Shown here one piece after another: positions 1-13,203 of a stretch of DNA of 64,000 bases. The stretch is from the NCBI GenBank assembly GCA_029532625.1, contig JARFXM010000004.1, forward strand, positions 2,728,001 to 2,792,000, in the 5' to 3' direction. Each line of letters opens with the position of its first letter. Position 1 is the first letter of the stretch. Origin of the DNA: Lomentospora prolificans (lineage: Eukaryota > Ascomycota > Sordariomycetes > Microascales > Microascaceae). Below the pieces are notes generated by a model. The model saw only the letters and a program-made list of their open reading frames with translations, was not told the origin of the DNA and made no database searches. Made by a program: the position numbers and the translations under genes.

Positions 1-245
1 CGAATCTCTCTCCGTCGTCGTCAATCATGTGCGTTCTGGTAACTTTCATGATTTTAGCATCCAATGCGTCTTCTGCCCGTTCCTGAATTATATGGCGCCC
101 AAAATATTCTTCCTTCCCATGCGTGGATCGATATGTCCTCCGTGCCGAGTCCGTTCCGCATCCCATCCCATAGCGGGATATTGTAGCCCTTGCCATCCCT
201 GCCGTCCGTCCTTTTGAAAGAAAGGAGAAAAAAATATGCCACTGG

Positions 246-2728
246 TTAAGCATGGTTGCTGTCCGTCCCATTCTTCTGACCCGGAGAACCAGGCTTCTCA
301 ATGGCGACAAAGTCCTCGTGCATAACCGTTGTCCCATTGCTCCCATTTTGAATTCTCGTATCCCGGTCGTCCCGATCAGCGTAGGTCCCCGTAGATGCAG
401 TGGAGCTTCCCGAGAGCCTCGATCCGGGCCCGTTCGGCGAACCGAGCATTTGGTATCCTTTCTCCTCGACAACGGGCGAACCCAACAGGCCGTTGTCTTC
501 GCCCGCGGCCTTGGTCTTGCCGCCACCAAGTCCCCATCCCTGCTTACCCCAGCCCGTCTTACGCTTCTCGCCGGCCCATGCGGCCCAGCTGCTCACGTAC
601 GCACCCGCCTTGGAGCCGACGGACTGCATTGTCGCCTGAGCCTTGGTGAGGTCAACGCCGGTAAAAGCACCCTGTTGGCCAGCACCAACCGCCTTCCCAC
701 CGCCCTGTAGGCCCTTGGCCTCCTCGGCCTTTTTGCGCTGCGTCTCGCGGAAAGCCTCCATGTCGGCGTAGATCTTGTTGAACATTGTTGACGCCTTTTC
801 ACGGCCGAACGCGAGATTTCGCTCCAGCGCATCTCTTCCCTGGGCGAACCGCTCATCGAGATGAAGCTCCTTGACTTGCTCGGCTATCCTTCTCTGCACA
901 TCGTCGATGGTAAGGCCGCCAGCACAAGGATGCTTTGGGTCCACAATGTCAAAGAGATGGGAATCCGTGTTCTTATTCCAGATACGATAGTTCTCGGTCT
1001 TCATCCATGTCTCGACCCACTCGCTTCCAAAATCGACGGCCGGGTCGCCCTCGATATGGGGAAGCAGCACCCTAACATCGTCAGGGTTCTTCTTGATATA
1101 GTTGTGGTACTTGACGGAAGCGATGAGAGCGAGAATGTATTCCTCAAATTGGAGGCGAATGAACTCCTCGCTACCAACGTAGCGCATGGTCGTCGGCCTG
1201 CTTGGGTTCGCTTCGTCCCACGTCTCGTTCACTTCCTGCGTAAGGTAGTCTATCCATCGCCTATCCGAGGCGGTGAGGGCCAGAGCAGATCTGAGAGAGG
1301 GAGATGTGATGTTGATGGTATTGTCGTCGAGATTTATGAGGATATCGCTGTATCGGTCTTTTTGCTGGAGGAGAAGTGAGTTGGTGCTGCCAACAATGTA
1401 CGATTTCGTCCCAAAGTCCGCGAGGATGTCTAATTGCTGTAGAGGTGTATACGGTCCAAACAAGCTCCCCTGGCCACGGTGTTAGTGAATAGTTCCGCGA
1501 CGGGTGCGCGCGATGAAAAAATCCTGTTTCGTACCTTTCCAAAGATTTGAAGGGGGAGACCCATGTACTGAAGGAGTGAAGCCCTGTCGCTGGTCCGTAA
1601 GCTTGTCGGCGGAGTCAGGTTCTTTTCGTATTCATTCAGCTCCGGATCGGCGCAATCCTGAAGATTCCGTATGAGATTGGGGATTAATGCGATGAGGGAG
1701 AACTGTAACATGCATAACCGATCACAGCGAGAACCGAAGAAGAGCATCTAGAAGGATGGTTAGCAGCTATGCTTCGTGCGGCCCCATCATATAGGTTCGA
1801 ACGAGCTACAGTCTAGCGACGTGTGTGTCGGCTCGGCCGCCAATAGCATCTCGGTACATACCTTTCGTTGAAGCAGGCAAGCCTTGAGTAGGACGAGGGC
1901 CTGCCACTTGAACTCATGCACAAGCTCCCTCAAGCTCAATCCCAGGTTATGGTCATTATTTTCCTCCTCGACCTTCATGAGACCACGCCTCTTCTCGTCG
2001 GCCAAGCTCTCCTGGAAGCCCTTGAGAATCTCGACGTCGGTAAACTCGCGCTGAGCAAACCAAGCCTTGGTCACTATACTGAGGCGTTCTCGCAACATGC
2101 CAAAGGCCTGAGGACTGTCGGCAATGATAACGACGGCTTTCTGCACGGTGGAGCGGGTAACATCGGCGGGGCGGTTGATAAGCTGGGACGAGTCGAGCTG
2201 GCGGGTGCATGCAATGCCGAACAACGACGTGCTTGGACCTGTGGGTCCCTCGGGGCGGAGGAGAGTGAAGTAGGAGAAGTCTTCCTCAGATCTGTCGAAC
2301 GGCACCAATTGTTGGTTAGTAGTCAGGTCTGGGCCGCCTCGTGTGATGTTTCCAACAACAAGACCCGCATGTCTAACTGGAGGAAGGAGAGAGAAGGCGA
2401 GGGCTTACGCATGTGCACCGTCACTTAGGGCCATAAAAGGCAACAGAGACCAGCCATAGTCGACGGCAGGGTCGGTTCCCTCGGGGGCTCCAAACCACTT
2501 CTCGACCTCGGGGCCCCTAGCGTGGTGGAAGTCGACGACGGTGACCAGCGGGATGAAGCCCACCCTCGAGGGGGTCAAGGGTTCGGAGTAGGAAGGAGTG
2601 GGAGGCACGGAGAGTGTAGATGTATCGGCAGGCTGGCCAGAGACGGCGGTGGGGTCGGCGGGAGCTGGTGCAGGACTCGTAGGTTCGACAGACTCGGCAG
2701 GGGTGGTATTAGGGTTCGGGTCGCTCAT
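246..2728 (-). CDS. AVL9: AVL9-family late secretory pathway protein (DENN-like), 4 exons
   Basis: Exons read on the minus strand are 2728-2409, 2291-1862, 1747-1535 and 1469-246, with GT-AG borders and matching phases, giving 728 aa. The ATG opens a Pro/Ser/Thr-rich leader of about 50 residues. The conserved N-terminal motif follows (VVDFHHARGPEVEKWFG), then LLPFMALSDGAHA, which joins across intron 1 to SEEDFSYFTL, as in AVL9 proteins. Further family blocks are TSLFGIACTRQL, DVTRSTVQKAVV, the segment LRELVHEFKWQALVLLKA, and a C-terminal core with YIVGSTNSLLLQQK and ENYRIWNK. The last 150 residues are Gly/Lys/Ser-rich and look disordered. AVL9 homologues act in exocytic transport from the Golgi and are predicted to have a DENN-type fold. 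No membrane segment is seen. It is first in a run of eight minus-strand genes. Identity is firm; a direct GEF activity is inference. Confidence 0.93.
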
Positions 2729-3066
2729 TTTAGGCCGATTTGTATGCCTTGGCTATCAATAAGCGAAAGACGACAGTGATTATAATGGCGGTTGAAAAGG
2801 TAGAGGGGTGCGATTGCTCGTGTTCCTAGGTCTAGAAGGGCGAAGGCGAAGAGTCTATCAAAAGGGTCTATGTATATATGATGGCGCCAGGCGAGGCGGG
2901 CTGAAGAGAAGGTGGAGTGAAGAAGAAGAGATACAACGGAGACACGGGGCGGCGGGATTGGCCGGGCCAGGCCAGACAGCGGGATTAGGTTGCACGCAGG
3001 GCCACGGGCCAAGGCGGTATCAATACACAGGTGGTGAGGCTTCACTTTTCGGCCGGAGGTGGCGGA

Positions 3067-3077
3067 GGGGGGGGGGG
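3067..3077. repeat. G11 homopolymer in the AVL9 upstream region
   Basis: Eleven consecutive G bases about 340 bp upstream of the AVL9 start codon, within a purine-rich stretch on the plus strand. Read on the AVL9 sense strand it is a C-run in the probable promoter or 5' leader. Confidence 0.9.
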
Positions 3078-4394
3078 AATCCGGGGGTGAAAGGTTGAAG
3101 GTGGCGTGGAGAAAAGGCAAGGTCGAGACGAGGCGAGGCGAGGATCTTCAGGGTATTATCGATATGCTCGCTGGAGAGGGACGGAAAAAAAAAATTACAT
3201 GTGGAGCAGAGCGAAGTCGACACTGGAGCAGATTGGCTGCAAGGGTACAATTGGAGTGCCAAGCTCGTCGGCGGAGGGCTTTATTACTGAGTTGGAATGA
3301 GCTTGAGCCAGCTGGGCGTTTGGTAATACCAACAGTGTTTGGTGGTTGACGGCTCCAAGGTGGCTATTCCTGCTGGCTGGCGCTAGAGCGAGCTAATGAA
3401 ACCAATGCCCTATGCCCCTCGGCGTTAGACTCCAGCCTCCGATTCATGTTGAAAGCCGGCTTGGTCTGACAGAGGGGCGAAGCACCAGCAGCAAGGTACG
3501 TGTAGGATACACGATACAACTAAAACGGCGCACATGGATGTGCTGTGCAATGTGAATCATAGCCACTCTCCATGTCATTGATGAGTGCTAGTCGCCGTAG
3601 CCAGCCAGCTAGCCACCAAGCTGCCAACAGCACCCGATACCAGGCGGGTGGCCAGCCAGGCGTGAGCACTGAGCACTGAACTCAAAGATGCAGTTGCCAG
3701 TGAGCCAGCGGTCGGGTCGTCCACTGGTGGCGTGGCGGGGTTGAGCTTAGTGCTGGCTGCATCTGCGGGGTAATTTCGTTCGTCGGGTGTCTGGTGCTGG
3801 CTCATACGGATGGATATCCCAATCCCAGTCGCAAACCACATCGACCCTAATACAAGGAACCCCAAAATCAAGGCCCCTCCGCCAATGCCAACAAAGCCGC
3901 CAGGCCAATCCTATGTCTTCGCGTATAGCCGTTGTCGAGTCAGAAGCAATGCTACGTGTTCAACAAGATTCCCTCACGCTCTCTCAACCGCCATCCCGCC
4001 TCTTCCAGAGACCCCTTCTTGGACGACGTCAAGGTACTGTGGCCTCAATGCCAGCTCTCGCCCTCTCTCTTCTCTCTCCCTTACCCGCCAGGCATTACGT
4101 CGCGTGTGACCCGGACAGGCGGTCAAGAAGCATTGACCAATTCCTCGTGCCAAAGTTCCAATTGTCTGCAAAACCCTCCGCGTCGGCGGAATGTAATACA
4201 CCCAATGCCAGTGCAGTTATGCCATGATGATAGATAGACCCAGGCCGCATCGCCCAATCGATCCTTTTGACGACCATGTGCGTGTGCTTTAAGCCACTGC
4301 CCTCGAACTCGACATGCTGTGTGTGTCGTCTTTGGAGGGTGCACAGCAGACGTGAAGGAAAAGCTCTACCAAAAAAAGAACAAAAAAAAAAGGC

Positions 4395-4416
4395 AAAAAA
4401 AAAAAAAAAAAAAAAA
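4395..4416. repeat. A22 homopolymer
   Basis: Twenty-two consecutive A bases in the AVL9-HOG1 gap, next to shorter A runs (4372-4391 region). No target-site duplication or element body is visible beside it, so it is treated as a simple homopolymer rather than a retroelement tail. Confidence 0.85.
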
Positions 4417-6584
4417 GAAAATAGCCCACATCTCTCCAGGCCGTAGAGAGAGATCGCCTCATAGCTTCACGGGAACGTAATCGCATAATGGGCGTTCGTC
4501 TCATTGTAAGCGTGTCGCATCTGATCTTCAACCGGCATTGCCTCCAACAACCACCTGTTCGTGTAACAGCTGGTCAAGTAAACGCCGCCAGAGCAAGGAT
4601 CCTCAACGTCGGCCTCGCACTCCAGACAGCGACGGCGACGACAGGGAACTATTAATCAACATGAGCCAGATGGCGTCGAGCTCCCATCATCACGCTCGTC
4701 CGCCACCCAATTTGTAGCTTCCGCCGCCAATCCTTGTACATCAATCCCTTTGTAAATATGTAAATCGGCCGTGGCCTTTTCGCTTGTTGTATATCCAACC
4801 ATATCGAGAAGACAGCATCTCGCAGATTGAAAAAAAACCTCGCCACCTCAAGCGAGGCACGCTTTGCATCTCCCCATATCTCTCAACCTCCTCCTCTTGA
4901 ACCAGCCAGCGTATCCTCACGTTTTTCGCTCGAGCTTATGAGGATCGGACCGGTTGGCCAACCCCTCCTCCCGGCCCCATCACACCGCCGCGCCCTCCAA
5001 GCGTGCTTCTTACCAAACCTCTCCCAGGTTCTCAGATAATCGGCTGCAAGTCACTTTCTCGAACGATCAATGCAATCAATGCCCGGGCGTCGTTTCCAAA
5101 CCCTGGGCTGGGGATGTGTCCGCTCTCATTTGAAGAAATCACCATCCTCCAATCGCACACCTCCTTTCGTAGCCTGGAGTTTCGCCATCACTGAAACCCG
5201 AGCGCTCTACCCAGCCAATAATTCACATACCACATACGAAGTATATTGCCTCATTGCACCCGCATAAAGCTCTTGACCCTGCCAGCGTGGCCTCGCATCT
5301 GCATACCTGCACGAGGCGAACCTTGCATCTTTTTCTTTCACACACATGCTTCAATGTTCCCGTTCACCATCATGACCAGCCTAGCATGGTCATTACAACA
5401 AGCGTGAACTGTATCCACGCTAGGTACCTCTAAACTCGAGATTAGCACACATGAGCGTTCACCATGTACAACGGGCCCACTACAGGAGCATTGCACTCGG
5501 CAGGTAACGTTGAGTTCACATTTGGTCTAGAAATACCTTTCGCCGATCAATAGAGGTAATCCCGTGCTTCCTAGGATACGTATAGGGAGAAGGTGTAATT
5601 AAAATTCGGGAAGAGAAAACCATTGCAGCACCGCCTTTCCGGTCCATACCTTCCCAAGGCAGCGCGCTCGTCATATCTCGTATCTATCAGAAACTTCTTC
5701 CATCCCTCTTTCCATTGACGCCGTTTAAGGAGATCAAGAAGATGAAAGGAAAACAAAAAAAAAAAGGTAAAATAATAAAACTGAATAAAACAACATGAGC
5801 AAGAGATGAAAGGAAGAAGAAAAAGAAGCGCGCCGGGGGCGGGGGCTTGTCAACATGGAAACCTTCCCACTGCGATACGACCCTTGCTGACCTAGTAAAG
5901 AGAGGTTCATCAACGGTCCGCAATCACAAGTTTAAGCTACTGCTTCAGTTATATCCACCAAAGCCCAACCTGAGACTCTCACAAGCGTCCAACGGCGAGG
6001 CTTTTGCTGTATGTGCACGCCAGTCGACCTTCTTCGCTATCGTTGGTTTCCCCCCTCATCTACCACCATCCCCGCCACACCGAAAGCCTTCCAATCTCTG
6101 CTCCAGAGGAACGGGGATATGCGATGACTGCTTTGGACGGGCAAGAAATATCTTCGCGCAAGATTTGGCCGGCTAGAGACAATGCCGCAACCAGCTCGCC
6201 CATGTCTACAACAACGTCGCCACCCCCTCGCACCGCATATAAGCCGTCTCCTCCGTTCGGAGGATGCCGTCCCGTAGCAACTAGCCGGTTTCCGTACTAG
6301 GCCCTGCAGAGGAAGGCCAGATGAAGAGAAATGGGGGCTTTTAATCCTACTCTTTGAAAACGCCGTGGCGGTGAGAAAGCGGAAAAGGAATAATAAACAA
6401 GTAGAGGATCGCAATAATCGATGAAGTATGTCTCCCGTTGTCCGCTATCGGTTTTGATGATTTGGAAATTGATTCTTCTCCGCCGTAGAGCTTAAACTCA
6501 ACTACCCCGGTGATAAGGCATACAACTGCTGCGATATGGAACACGCCAGTAGCTGGGCGACGATACTAAGCGCGTCTCCGTTCT

Positions 6585-8315
6585 TTATTGGAGTAAGGTG
6601 TCTTCCATAGGAGGTACCACTGGCTCCACGTTATGGTAATCGAGGATCTCGGAATACCTGCAATTGATCCAATTTTGTCAGTTTATCGCCCTATTAAAGG
6701 AAGGATAATGCTTTCTGGCACCAGTTCAGTCTTACATCATGATCTTCCATGTGTCAACGGGAAGGTCGGCGTCGTTAAAGCTCCAGTCGAACTTCTCCTC
6801 CGCGACGGGCTCGTCGGAAGGGTCGTGGTACGGCGCTAGGTATTCATGGGCGAGCGCATCCGAGGCTGTTATCCTCTTGGTCGGATCAAAGACGAGCATT
6901 CTCTCCAAGAGATCAATAGCTACGGCGAAGTAACGGTTAGCGCAGTCTGCCCAAAGGTTGCGCAGAGCGGTCAAATATCATTAACTTACCGGCAGGCTCG
7001 GCGTTCCTAAACTTGGACTTCAAGGGCTGGCGCTCCCTCTTCGGCAGTGACTTGACGAAACGCAGAGTCTGCATTGACGATTAGTAGGGTCCTACCATAC
7101 GGGGTGTAAAGATGCTTACGTTCTCGCTCGCGATGGTGTTGATAACATCATCAGGAGGTGTACCGAGGAGCTCGGTAATGATGGAAAATTGGTTGACATG
7201 GTCCTTGCCTGGGAAGAGGGGTTTGCCGTCAATCATCTCGGCGAAGATGCACCCAGCACTCCAGATATCGACCTCGACGTTGTACTTTTGCCAAGTGAGC
7301 ATAATCTCCGGAGCACGGTAGTATCTCGTAGACACGTAGCCCGTCATCTGGGGGTCTTGAAGTCTGGCCAGGCCAAAGTCGCAAATCTTCAAATCGCAGT
7401 TCTCGTTTACTAAAATGTTGCTGGGCTTGAGGTCACGGTGAACAACGCCGGCAGAGTGGACGTATTTCAAGCCTCGCTGTACCGCATCGTTAGCCGTGTT
7501 CACCGGTAGGTGTGATATACCCACGAAACGGCCACGTACCATAATCTGATATAAGAAGTACTGGATGAATTGCTTCTCGAGGGGCCTGGAGGTGAGGAGC
7601 CGGTGAAGGTCGGTGCCCAGCAGCTCAGTGACGAAGTAACTGAGGCAAAAAAAGCATGTCAGTATGTGGAGTCTAATCAGATCGCAACTAGCACTGATGA
7701 AGATGCGTGAAGGCGGAATAAACATACATGTCTTCGAGAGGCGAAATGAAGATGTCGCTCAAAGAGATAACCTAAAGGGAGGTTAGTGAACACTTTCACG
7801 AACCGAGGTCTACCAGGTGACGGCACGGAAATGTGACTGGGACGTCGCTAACGAACATTTTCGTGCTTGAGATGCTTCAGGAGCTTGAGTTCGCGGTAAG
7901 TTCGCTTGGCAAGTACAGGTGTGCTGAAAGGCTTCATGATCTTTTTGACAGCCACATTTTGGTTTGTGAGCTGGTCTCGTGCGGAGCTAGAAGCGGGCGC
8001 CACGGTTAGCAGGCGAACTGGCAACCAGTGTATCAAAAGCATTAGGCATTATGAGGTCGAAACCCGACTTTTTAAAAGTAAATGAAGCAAACGCCGGTCA
8101 AATACGGCGGCGGTAGCCAGCTGGAAGGGGCACGGGAAAATGAATTGACTTACCAGACCAGACCGAAGGCGCCCATGCCAACTGGTTGAAGATCGGAGTA
8201 CCTGCAGGCCGCCGTCCGTTAGAGAGATTTTACGAGGGGATTCAAGCTCCTGAAGTTACCTTGATGTGATTTCAAAGGTAGTACCAAAGATCTGGGCTCG
8301 AACGAATTCCGCCAT
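6585..8315 (-). CDS. HOG1: HOG-type stress-activated MAP kinase (Hog1/OSM1), 9 exons
   Basis: Exons on minus: 8315-8260, 8201-8154, 7986-7857, 7771-7728, 7639-7540, 7476-7120, 7068-6990, 6919-6736, 6657-6585. They sum to 1071 nt, 356 aa, the usual Hog1 size. Visible kinase features: Gly-rich loop GMGAFGLV at residues 27-34, ATP lysine K49 in VAVKK, catalytic HRDLKPSN at 139-146, DFGLA at 159-163, and the activation loop T171-G172-Y173 that marks p38/Hog1 rather than Fus3/Slt2 (TEY) kinases. An acidic docking segment (FNDADLPVDTW) lies near the C-terminus, and the last exon adds YSEILDYHNVEP. It works below Pbs2 in the osmotic and oxidative stress pathway, moving from cytoplasm to nucleus when doubly phosphorylated. 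The third exon ends at an unusual GTTCGT donor; the join AAT|GTT is needed for HENVISLSDIF. Identity is essentially certain. Confidence 0.98.
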
Positions 8316-8426
8316 TTTGAAATAATCGAGTCTTCGGCTGCAAATGGGTGGTTTGGAGAAGGTAAGTGTTTGATAGGAGGTCGCCGGGCAGGAACGCGGG
8401 GGGGTTCTTGCTTGCTGGCGACAAGG

Positions 8427-8431
8427 AGGGG
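8427..8431 (-). promoter_or_regulatory. Candidate STRE (AGGGG/CCCCT) upstream of HOG1
   Basis: AGGGG on plus reads CCCCT on the gene's sense strand, about 112 bp before the HOG1 ATG. A second copy is at 8860-8864. STREs bind Msn2/4-type zinc-finger factors (SEB-1 in Neurospora). A five-base site has little weight by itself, so this is only a candidate. Confidence 0.25.
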
Positions 8432-9634
8432 TTCGTTCGCGGGGGAGAGAAGGGCACAAAAGCTGGTGTCAGTCCTGGGTTGGACTGGCTGCACGTGTCT
8501 CGTAGGAACCGTCGACGATGGAAGAAAGGAAAAAAAAATGAAATAAACCAATGGAAGCGAGTGAGGGATAAGCTTCAACTTTTGAAATGGTTGTCGCCGG
8601 CGAAAATCAAGGAGCAACGTCGCAGGGCGGTGAAAGTGAGAGATTTCGATTTTCGTATCGTGAGGAAACGAAAGGATTTCTCTGGGTTGGTCGCTCGTAG
8701 GAGACAGTGCTGGCCTTGGAAGTGGGCGGGGGGATGTTAAAGAAGGTTAAAACCTTTCGATTTGCTGAACCTGTTTTCCGCTTTGATGACCAGCCAGCGA
8801 GGTGCGAGTACTGGTACGGTACAGTACTGGAGTGTGCGAGATGTTTGGCGGGACGGACTAGGGGGGCGGGGTGGGGTAATAGGTGGTCTTGTTCTTGATC
8901 GTCTGGCTTTTGCGAGAACCTGATGTCCCCGCTGGGGTGAAAGGATTTTCGATGTGATTGTCCGGTCGTCAGGCGGACTATATGTACTGTACTGTGCTGC
9001 AACCTAATGTGTCAGGCTGTTCAACGTTCTGAACCCGAGTGAGCGATTGATTCTGGCACGTCGATAGCCTGAGGTCTGCAATCTTCTTGTCCGAAGTCTG
9101 GTAGTGCTGGCTAGAAACTGGTTCTAAGTGCCCGGTCGGCGGGGAATTTGGGAATTTTTACTTCGTCGCGCTCGCCAATCTGTTTTCCCAGGGGTCTCTT
9201 GTCTTCTTGCGCAGTTGGAGAAGCACAAATCTTAACCAAATACGTTTATCAAAACAGGTCACGGAAAGGAGCCCGTCTTTTGCCTAGCTAGTCTAGCGAA
9301 AACAGTGGGCGCGAGTGCTGGATGAACAGAAGGGATGGCGAGTGTATATTCAGCGAGTTGCGCGATTGGAACTGCCCTGAAACCCTACAGGGGCGAGCGT
9401 GCTCGTGTGGCGATTAGCTTGTGTGGGTGGGAATTGATTCCTAGTAGCCGGGCCCGAGCAACGGAAACCTTGGTGCGGAAGTGGCAAAACGTGGAAGAAG
9501 GAACCGGCGAGCAGGTCTCGGGGAATATACTCTTGGGCAGATATAGATTGGATTGTAGCTGAAAAATGTCGGTCGACTAGCGGTAACGGGCCTTTTCGAT
9601 TAGATGATGTGACTATCGCGAGGACGGCAGGCTG

Positions 9635-9669
9635 TCTTAGTTCCAGAGATGATCTTAGTTCCAGAGATG
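9635..9669. repeat. 18-bp tandem duplication
   Basis: The unit tcttagttccagagatga at 9635-9652 is followed immediately by a second copy, missing its last base, at 9653-9669. It lies about 1.3 kb upstream of HOG1 in non-coding DNA. It looks like a recent replication-slippage duplication. Confidence 0.9.
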
Positions 9670-12523
9670 CACCAGGAGTAAATAGCTCCTGGTCGGGCTT
9701 CGGGAAGGGCGAGATTGAGTCAATTGAATCTGTATGGGACTTTCCGACTCTAGCAACCCTCGAACTCGCGCCGGCTGGTACGATTGCCACTGGGATCGTG
9801 GTTTGATAACTGGTAACGGCACTTTCCAAAAAGGAAAAAAGAAAGGCAGACTGCGTAATCGGAATTGTGGGCTCGAATGCTGTGAGAACGGCCGGGGTTT
9901 CTTTAGATCCAGCACAGGACAGTAGGTGGGATGTAAAGAGGGGACAAAGAGTGAAGGAAATCGGTAAAATGATACAGGATCGCGAAAGAAGGTATATTTA
10001 AACGAAAGAGGCTACCTTATTTGTCCAGAAGTTCTTGGTGGAACTGGCGGAAGCGAAGCTGAAGTGGGTTACCGTGGTGGTTTTGTACGCAAGGGGGGGT
10101 CAGGAGCTATTAGTACGCATCTCGAGTGCTGGTGGGCACGGAAGAGAAACAAGACACGCTCTCATCCATGTGCTGTCATTGCTCTGTGCCATTGCATATC
10201 GAACCATCTGCTGTAGTATCGGGAACTTTAGACATTCCCATTTGATGCTCGATCGTCTCCGCTCTCTCAATGTCTAGTATCCAAGGACGGCAACCCCCCA
10301 CCATGACCTTTCTTGCTCGCACACCCCTCCAATTGATGCCTCCTGCCCTCCAAATGAATGTTGCGCGTGTACGTACCGTACTCTTGTCTGGGCCAGCAGA
10401 ACAAGTAAATGTTCACAGGCGTGAATCGAGCGCCGCCACTTGTGCAGATTCGAGCCTGTCAGTGTGCTCCCAGCTTACTTCAGGTCCACTCGCAAAAAGG
10501 ACCCCTTGCAACAAGCTTCGTTCATCGTCAAAAATAGGCAGACGGAATGCCATCTGAGCTTCGTAAGCTTCGCATCGTGGCTCTGTAACGCTGCTAGCGG
10601 CCGACCAAACCATCTAGCTAGCCAGCGTTACAACACGATCCAGTCGTGCCCCAAGCTTGATCCTGCCCACAACAAATCCAGGAGCCAAACCTCCGAATAT
10701 GACGTCAGGGCTTTCCGCCCAAGCTCCTTCCCCACACCTCCCGAGGGGGTGAACAGCCTATAACACGCTATCAAACTAAGAGCACTCGCCAGAACCGGCC
10801 AGGACTCGGCAGGTTCATGGTACTTGCATGAGGAGCCGGGAGGTTTGACTACTTTGGCTAATTAACTGCTGAATTGAGTCACGTCCATAGCCAGCCAGGC
10901 GTACCGACACACTTCAGTGTTATCATCCGGTATTCTTACTTCCCCAATTCAACGCACCTCATCACCGTTTTTTCTTGTGGTGGGTCGTTCTACTTCGTAG
11001 CCTGCAGCGTCCCATGGGCGGCCAGCCCGGGAGCTCCATTTCCCTTGGTTGGATCGAGTTCATCGTTCCCACTCTGCCTGCTGTATAACAAAACGCCCGC
11101 CCGCGTCGCGCATGGCGGGAATCCTCGATCGGAAACTATTTCAATGTCAGGCGCAAAATTCGATCAACCCCGCCCCGCACCCTAGCAATTACGTACATGG
11201 CCCCTTGAGACCCTCCCTGTTTTTGCTGCCTGGGTTAGCTTTCCCCTCGCTCTTTGACCTGTCGCCGAGCAGTCGAATATTCCCGTAACATTAATTGCCA
11301 TCACCGTCCGCTTCAAGAAGCTACAGACGGAGCAGAGGTGCCTCCCGCGACAGTTCTTGTCCTCCATGCTGCTTCTTCTTAATACCCTCTTCCCAAAGCC
11401 TCGGATTCCCCGCTCGACCATCCATGAGTTCAATCCCACCAATCAATCCCTAACCCCTGTGCATCCTCCACGCCCCTCTTTCCCCCCAATCTCTCGATAA
11501 CCGCTTGCCGACGTCATCGTACATGAAAGCTGTCGGTGTCGCGAAGCGCCTGCGTTGTTAATTTCTGTTCGCGGATGCCCGCGTACCGTCCCTAGATTTT
11601 CTTGGGCCGGGAAAAGAAGGGCGTAGGCGCGCGATGACGAGATGCGACAGAGCCAGAGACCCAAAAGGAAAACGCCCCAGGACGCCTCACCTAATACCCT
11701 GAATTTCTGGTCACCCTGCTTTTCCGAGCCTAATGGCCAGCACCAAGTCCTATGCCTTCCCACGAATAGCGTTCTCCTTGACCGAGATGGAGCTCCCTTG
11801 GCGCTAACCGTTTTGTCGTTTACCGGTGGTTCATATAATATCACCGACACCACCTAGCAGATCTTAAAAATCTAAATGGTCTCGTTTGTTAGCAATCAAT
11901 AGCCCCAAGGTGGAACGGCCAGCGTTCGGCTAACGAATCCCGCCGGCTCAGCCATAATTGCAGTAGGGGAAAGAACGCGACTGTGCCGAAAACCCACCCG
12001 ATCTTATGCATATGTACGGGACCAGGAAAAAAAAAATTGATAACTTGCTACAAAGAAGCCTACCCTATGTCGTCATTGTACTCTTGAATTCAGCTTTCCT
12101 TCTTTGAACCCTGCGCGAGGTTTCTTTCAGCTCCTCTCCCCCCCCTCCCCCGCCAGCCGGGTGCCCTCTGTGTCGACGCTTAGCGAGACCTCTCACCGGG
12201 ACTACGTTTCCCAATGATCTCTCCCGCCTTTCATGCATGCGAAGTCCTGTCTTCTCATCTGTCCCTGGGCGAGAGGGAAACACCAAACACGCGAGAATGC
12301 ACGCCAAGTCGTCAAAGCTTCACCATACGAACCTCTTAACGTCTCCCTTGACTCCCCTCTGCGTAGCGTCCCCAGTTTGCCAGCTGGCGTACTGGATCCC
12401 GGGGAGTGCCAGGATGTACCAGTACATATTACGCTTTCGACACACAGACATGGATGCATACCAACACCGAGCGAGAGCGAATCCCCGGCCTTGTCATTGT
12501 GCATTGCTGGCCTTGCCCTTGGA

Positions 12524-12537
12524 CCCCCCCCCCCCCC
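12524..12537. repeat. C14 homopolymer
   Basis: Fourteen consecutive C bases in the 3' flank of GPH1, about 670 bp beyond its stop codon. Length is prone to sequencing error. Confidence 0.85.
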
Positions 12538-13203
12538 TAAAAAAGAAAAGTAGGATGCTAGGACCTAAATGACAAGTGGGCAAAATGAGGGCTAACAAAC
12601 TAACATTAAAAGCTCTGTTCTTGTCCTTGCTCCGCCGCCCCACTCCACTGTGCATTGATTTTCACATGTAACGGTGGCCTAGTTGGCTGGCCAAGCCCTC
12701 CGTCGCCTCGACGGGCCTCTTCGGCGTCATCTTCGAGAGAGAAAGTGGCAGGGAACAAAAGCCTTCGTGGGCAGTTTGCATCTTGTGGCTACCGACGAAC
12801 TCACAGGGTTTCTGGAAACTCGGGGATGAAACTCGTAGGTTCTCAACTGGACTTGTATGTCATCACGTATGCCTTAGTTTCCAATCGCCGTTTATGCGGC
12901 CTTGGCCTGCTTCAGCTCTAGGCAGCGTTTGATAGCAGCTCGGCGATATAGAATTCTAATCCGAATTGACGATTGTCCTGCCCATTTCCATATTCCTAGC
13001 CTCATGCTACCACTACGTTCGTGTTAATATGGTTGCTACATGACCATTCAGAAGCTGGGTATAACGATATACTAATTTGGTGAAGAGTCCATTAAATCCA
13101 GTTGAAGAGTTATCAAATTCACCAAAAACGAGCGCGCCCTGAATCCATGTCCAATCACCACGTACAAGCATTTGGGAGACCAACCACGAGACCTCCGACC
13201 CTC

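Larger units (their letters stand above)
2729..6584. other. Intergenic gap between HOG1 3' end and AVL9 5' end
   Basis: About 3.9 kb without a supportable gene. The right part holds the HOG1 3' flank and the left part the AVL9 promoter, since both genes are on minus. Open frames here are short, overlap on both strands, lack recognisable domains and do not join through plausible introns. The gap carries a G11 run (3067-3077), an A22 run (4395-4416) and pyrimidine-rich patches. A non-coding transcript cannot be excluded from sequence alone. Confidence 0.6.
8316..13203. other. Intergenic gap between GPH1 3' end and HOG1 5' end
   Basis: About 4.9 kb with no supported gene. It should hold the HOG1 promoter (low-coordinate side) and the GPH1 3' flank (high-coordinate side). 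Two AGGGG elements lie upstream of HOG1 (8427-8431 and 8860-8864, the latter in a G-rich patch). An 18-bp tandem duplication sits at 9635-9669 and a C14 run at 12524-12537. Frames of up to 159 codons are present on both strands, but they mirror each other and resemble no family. Confidence 0.6.
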
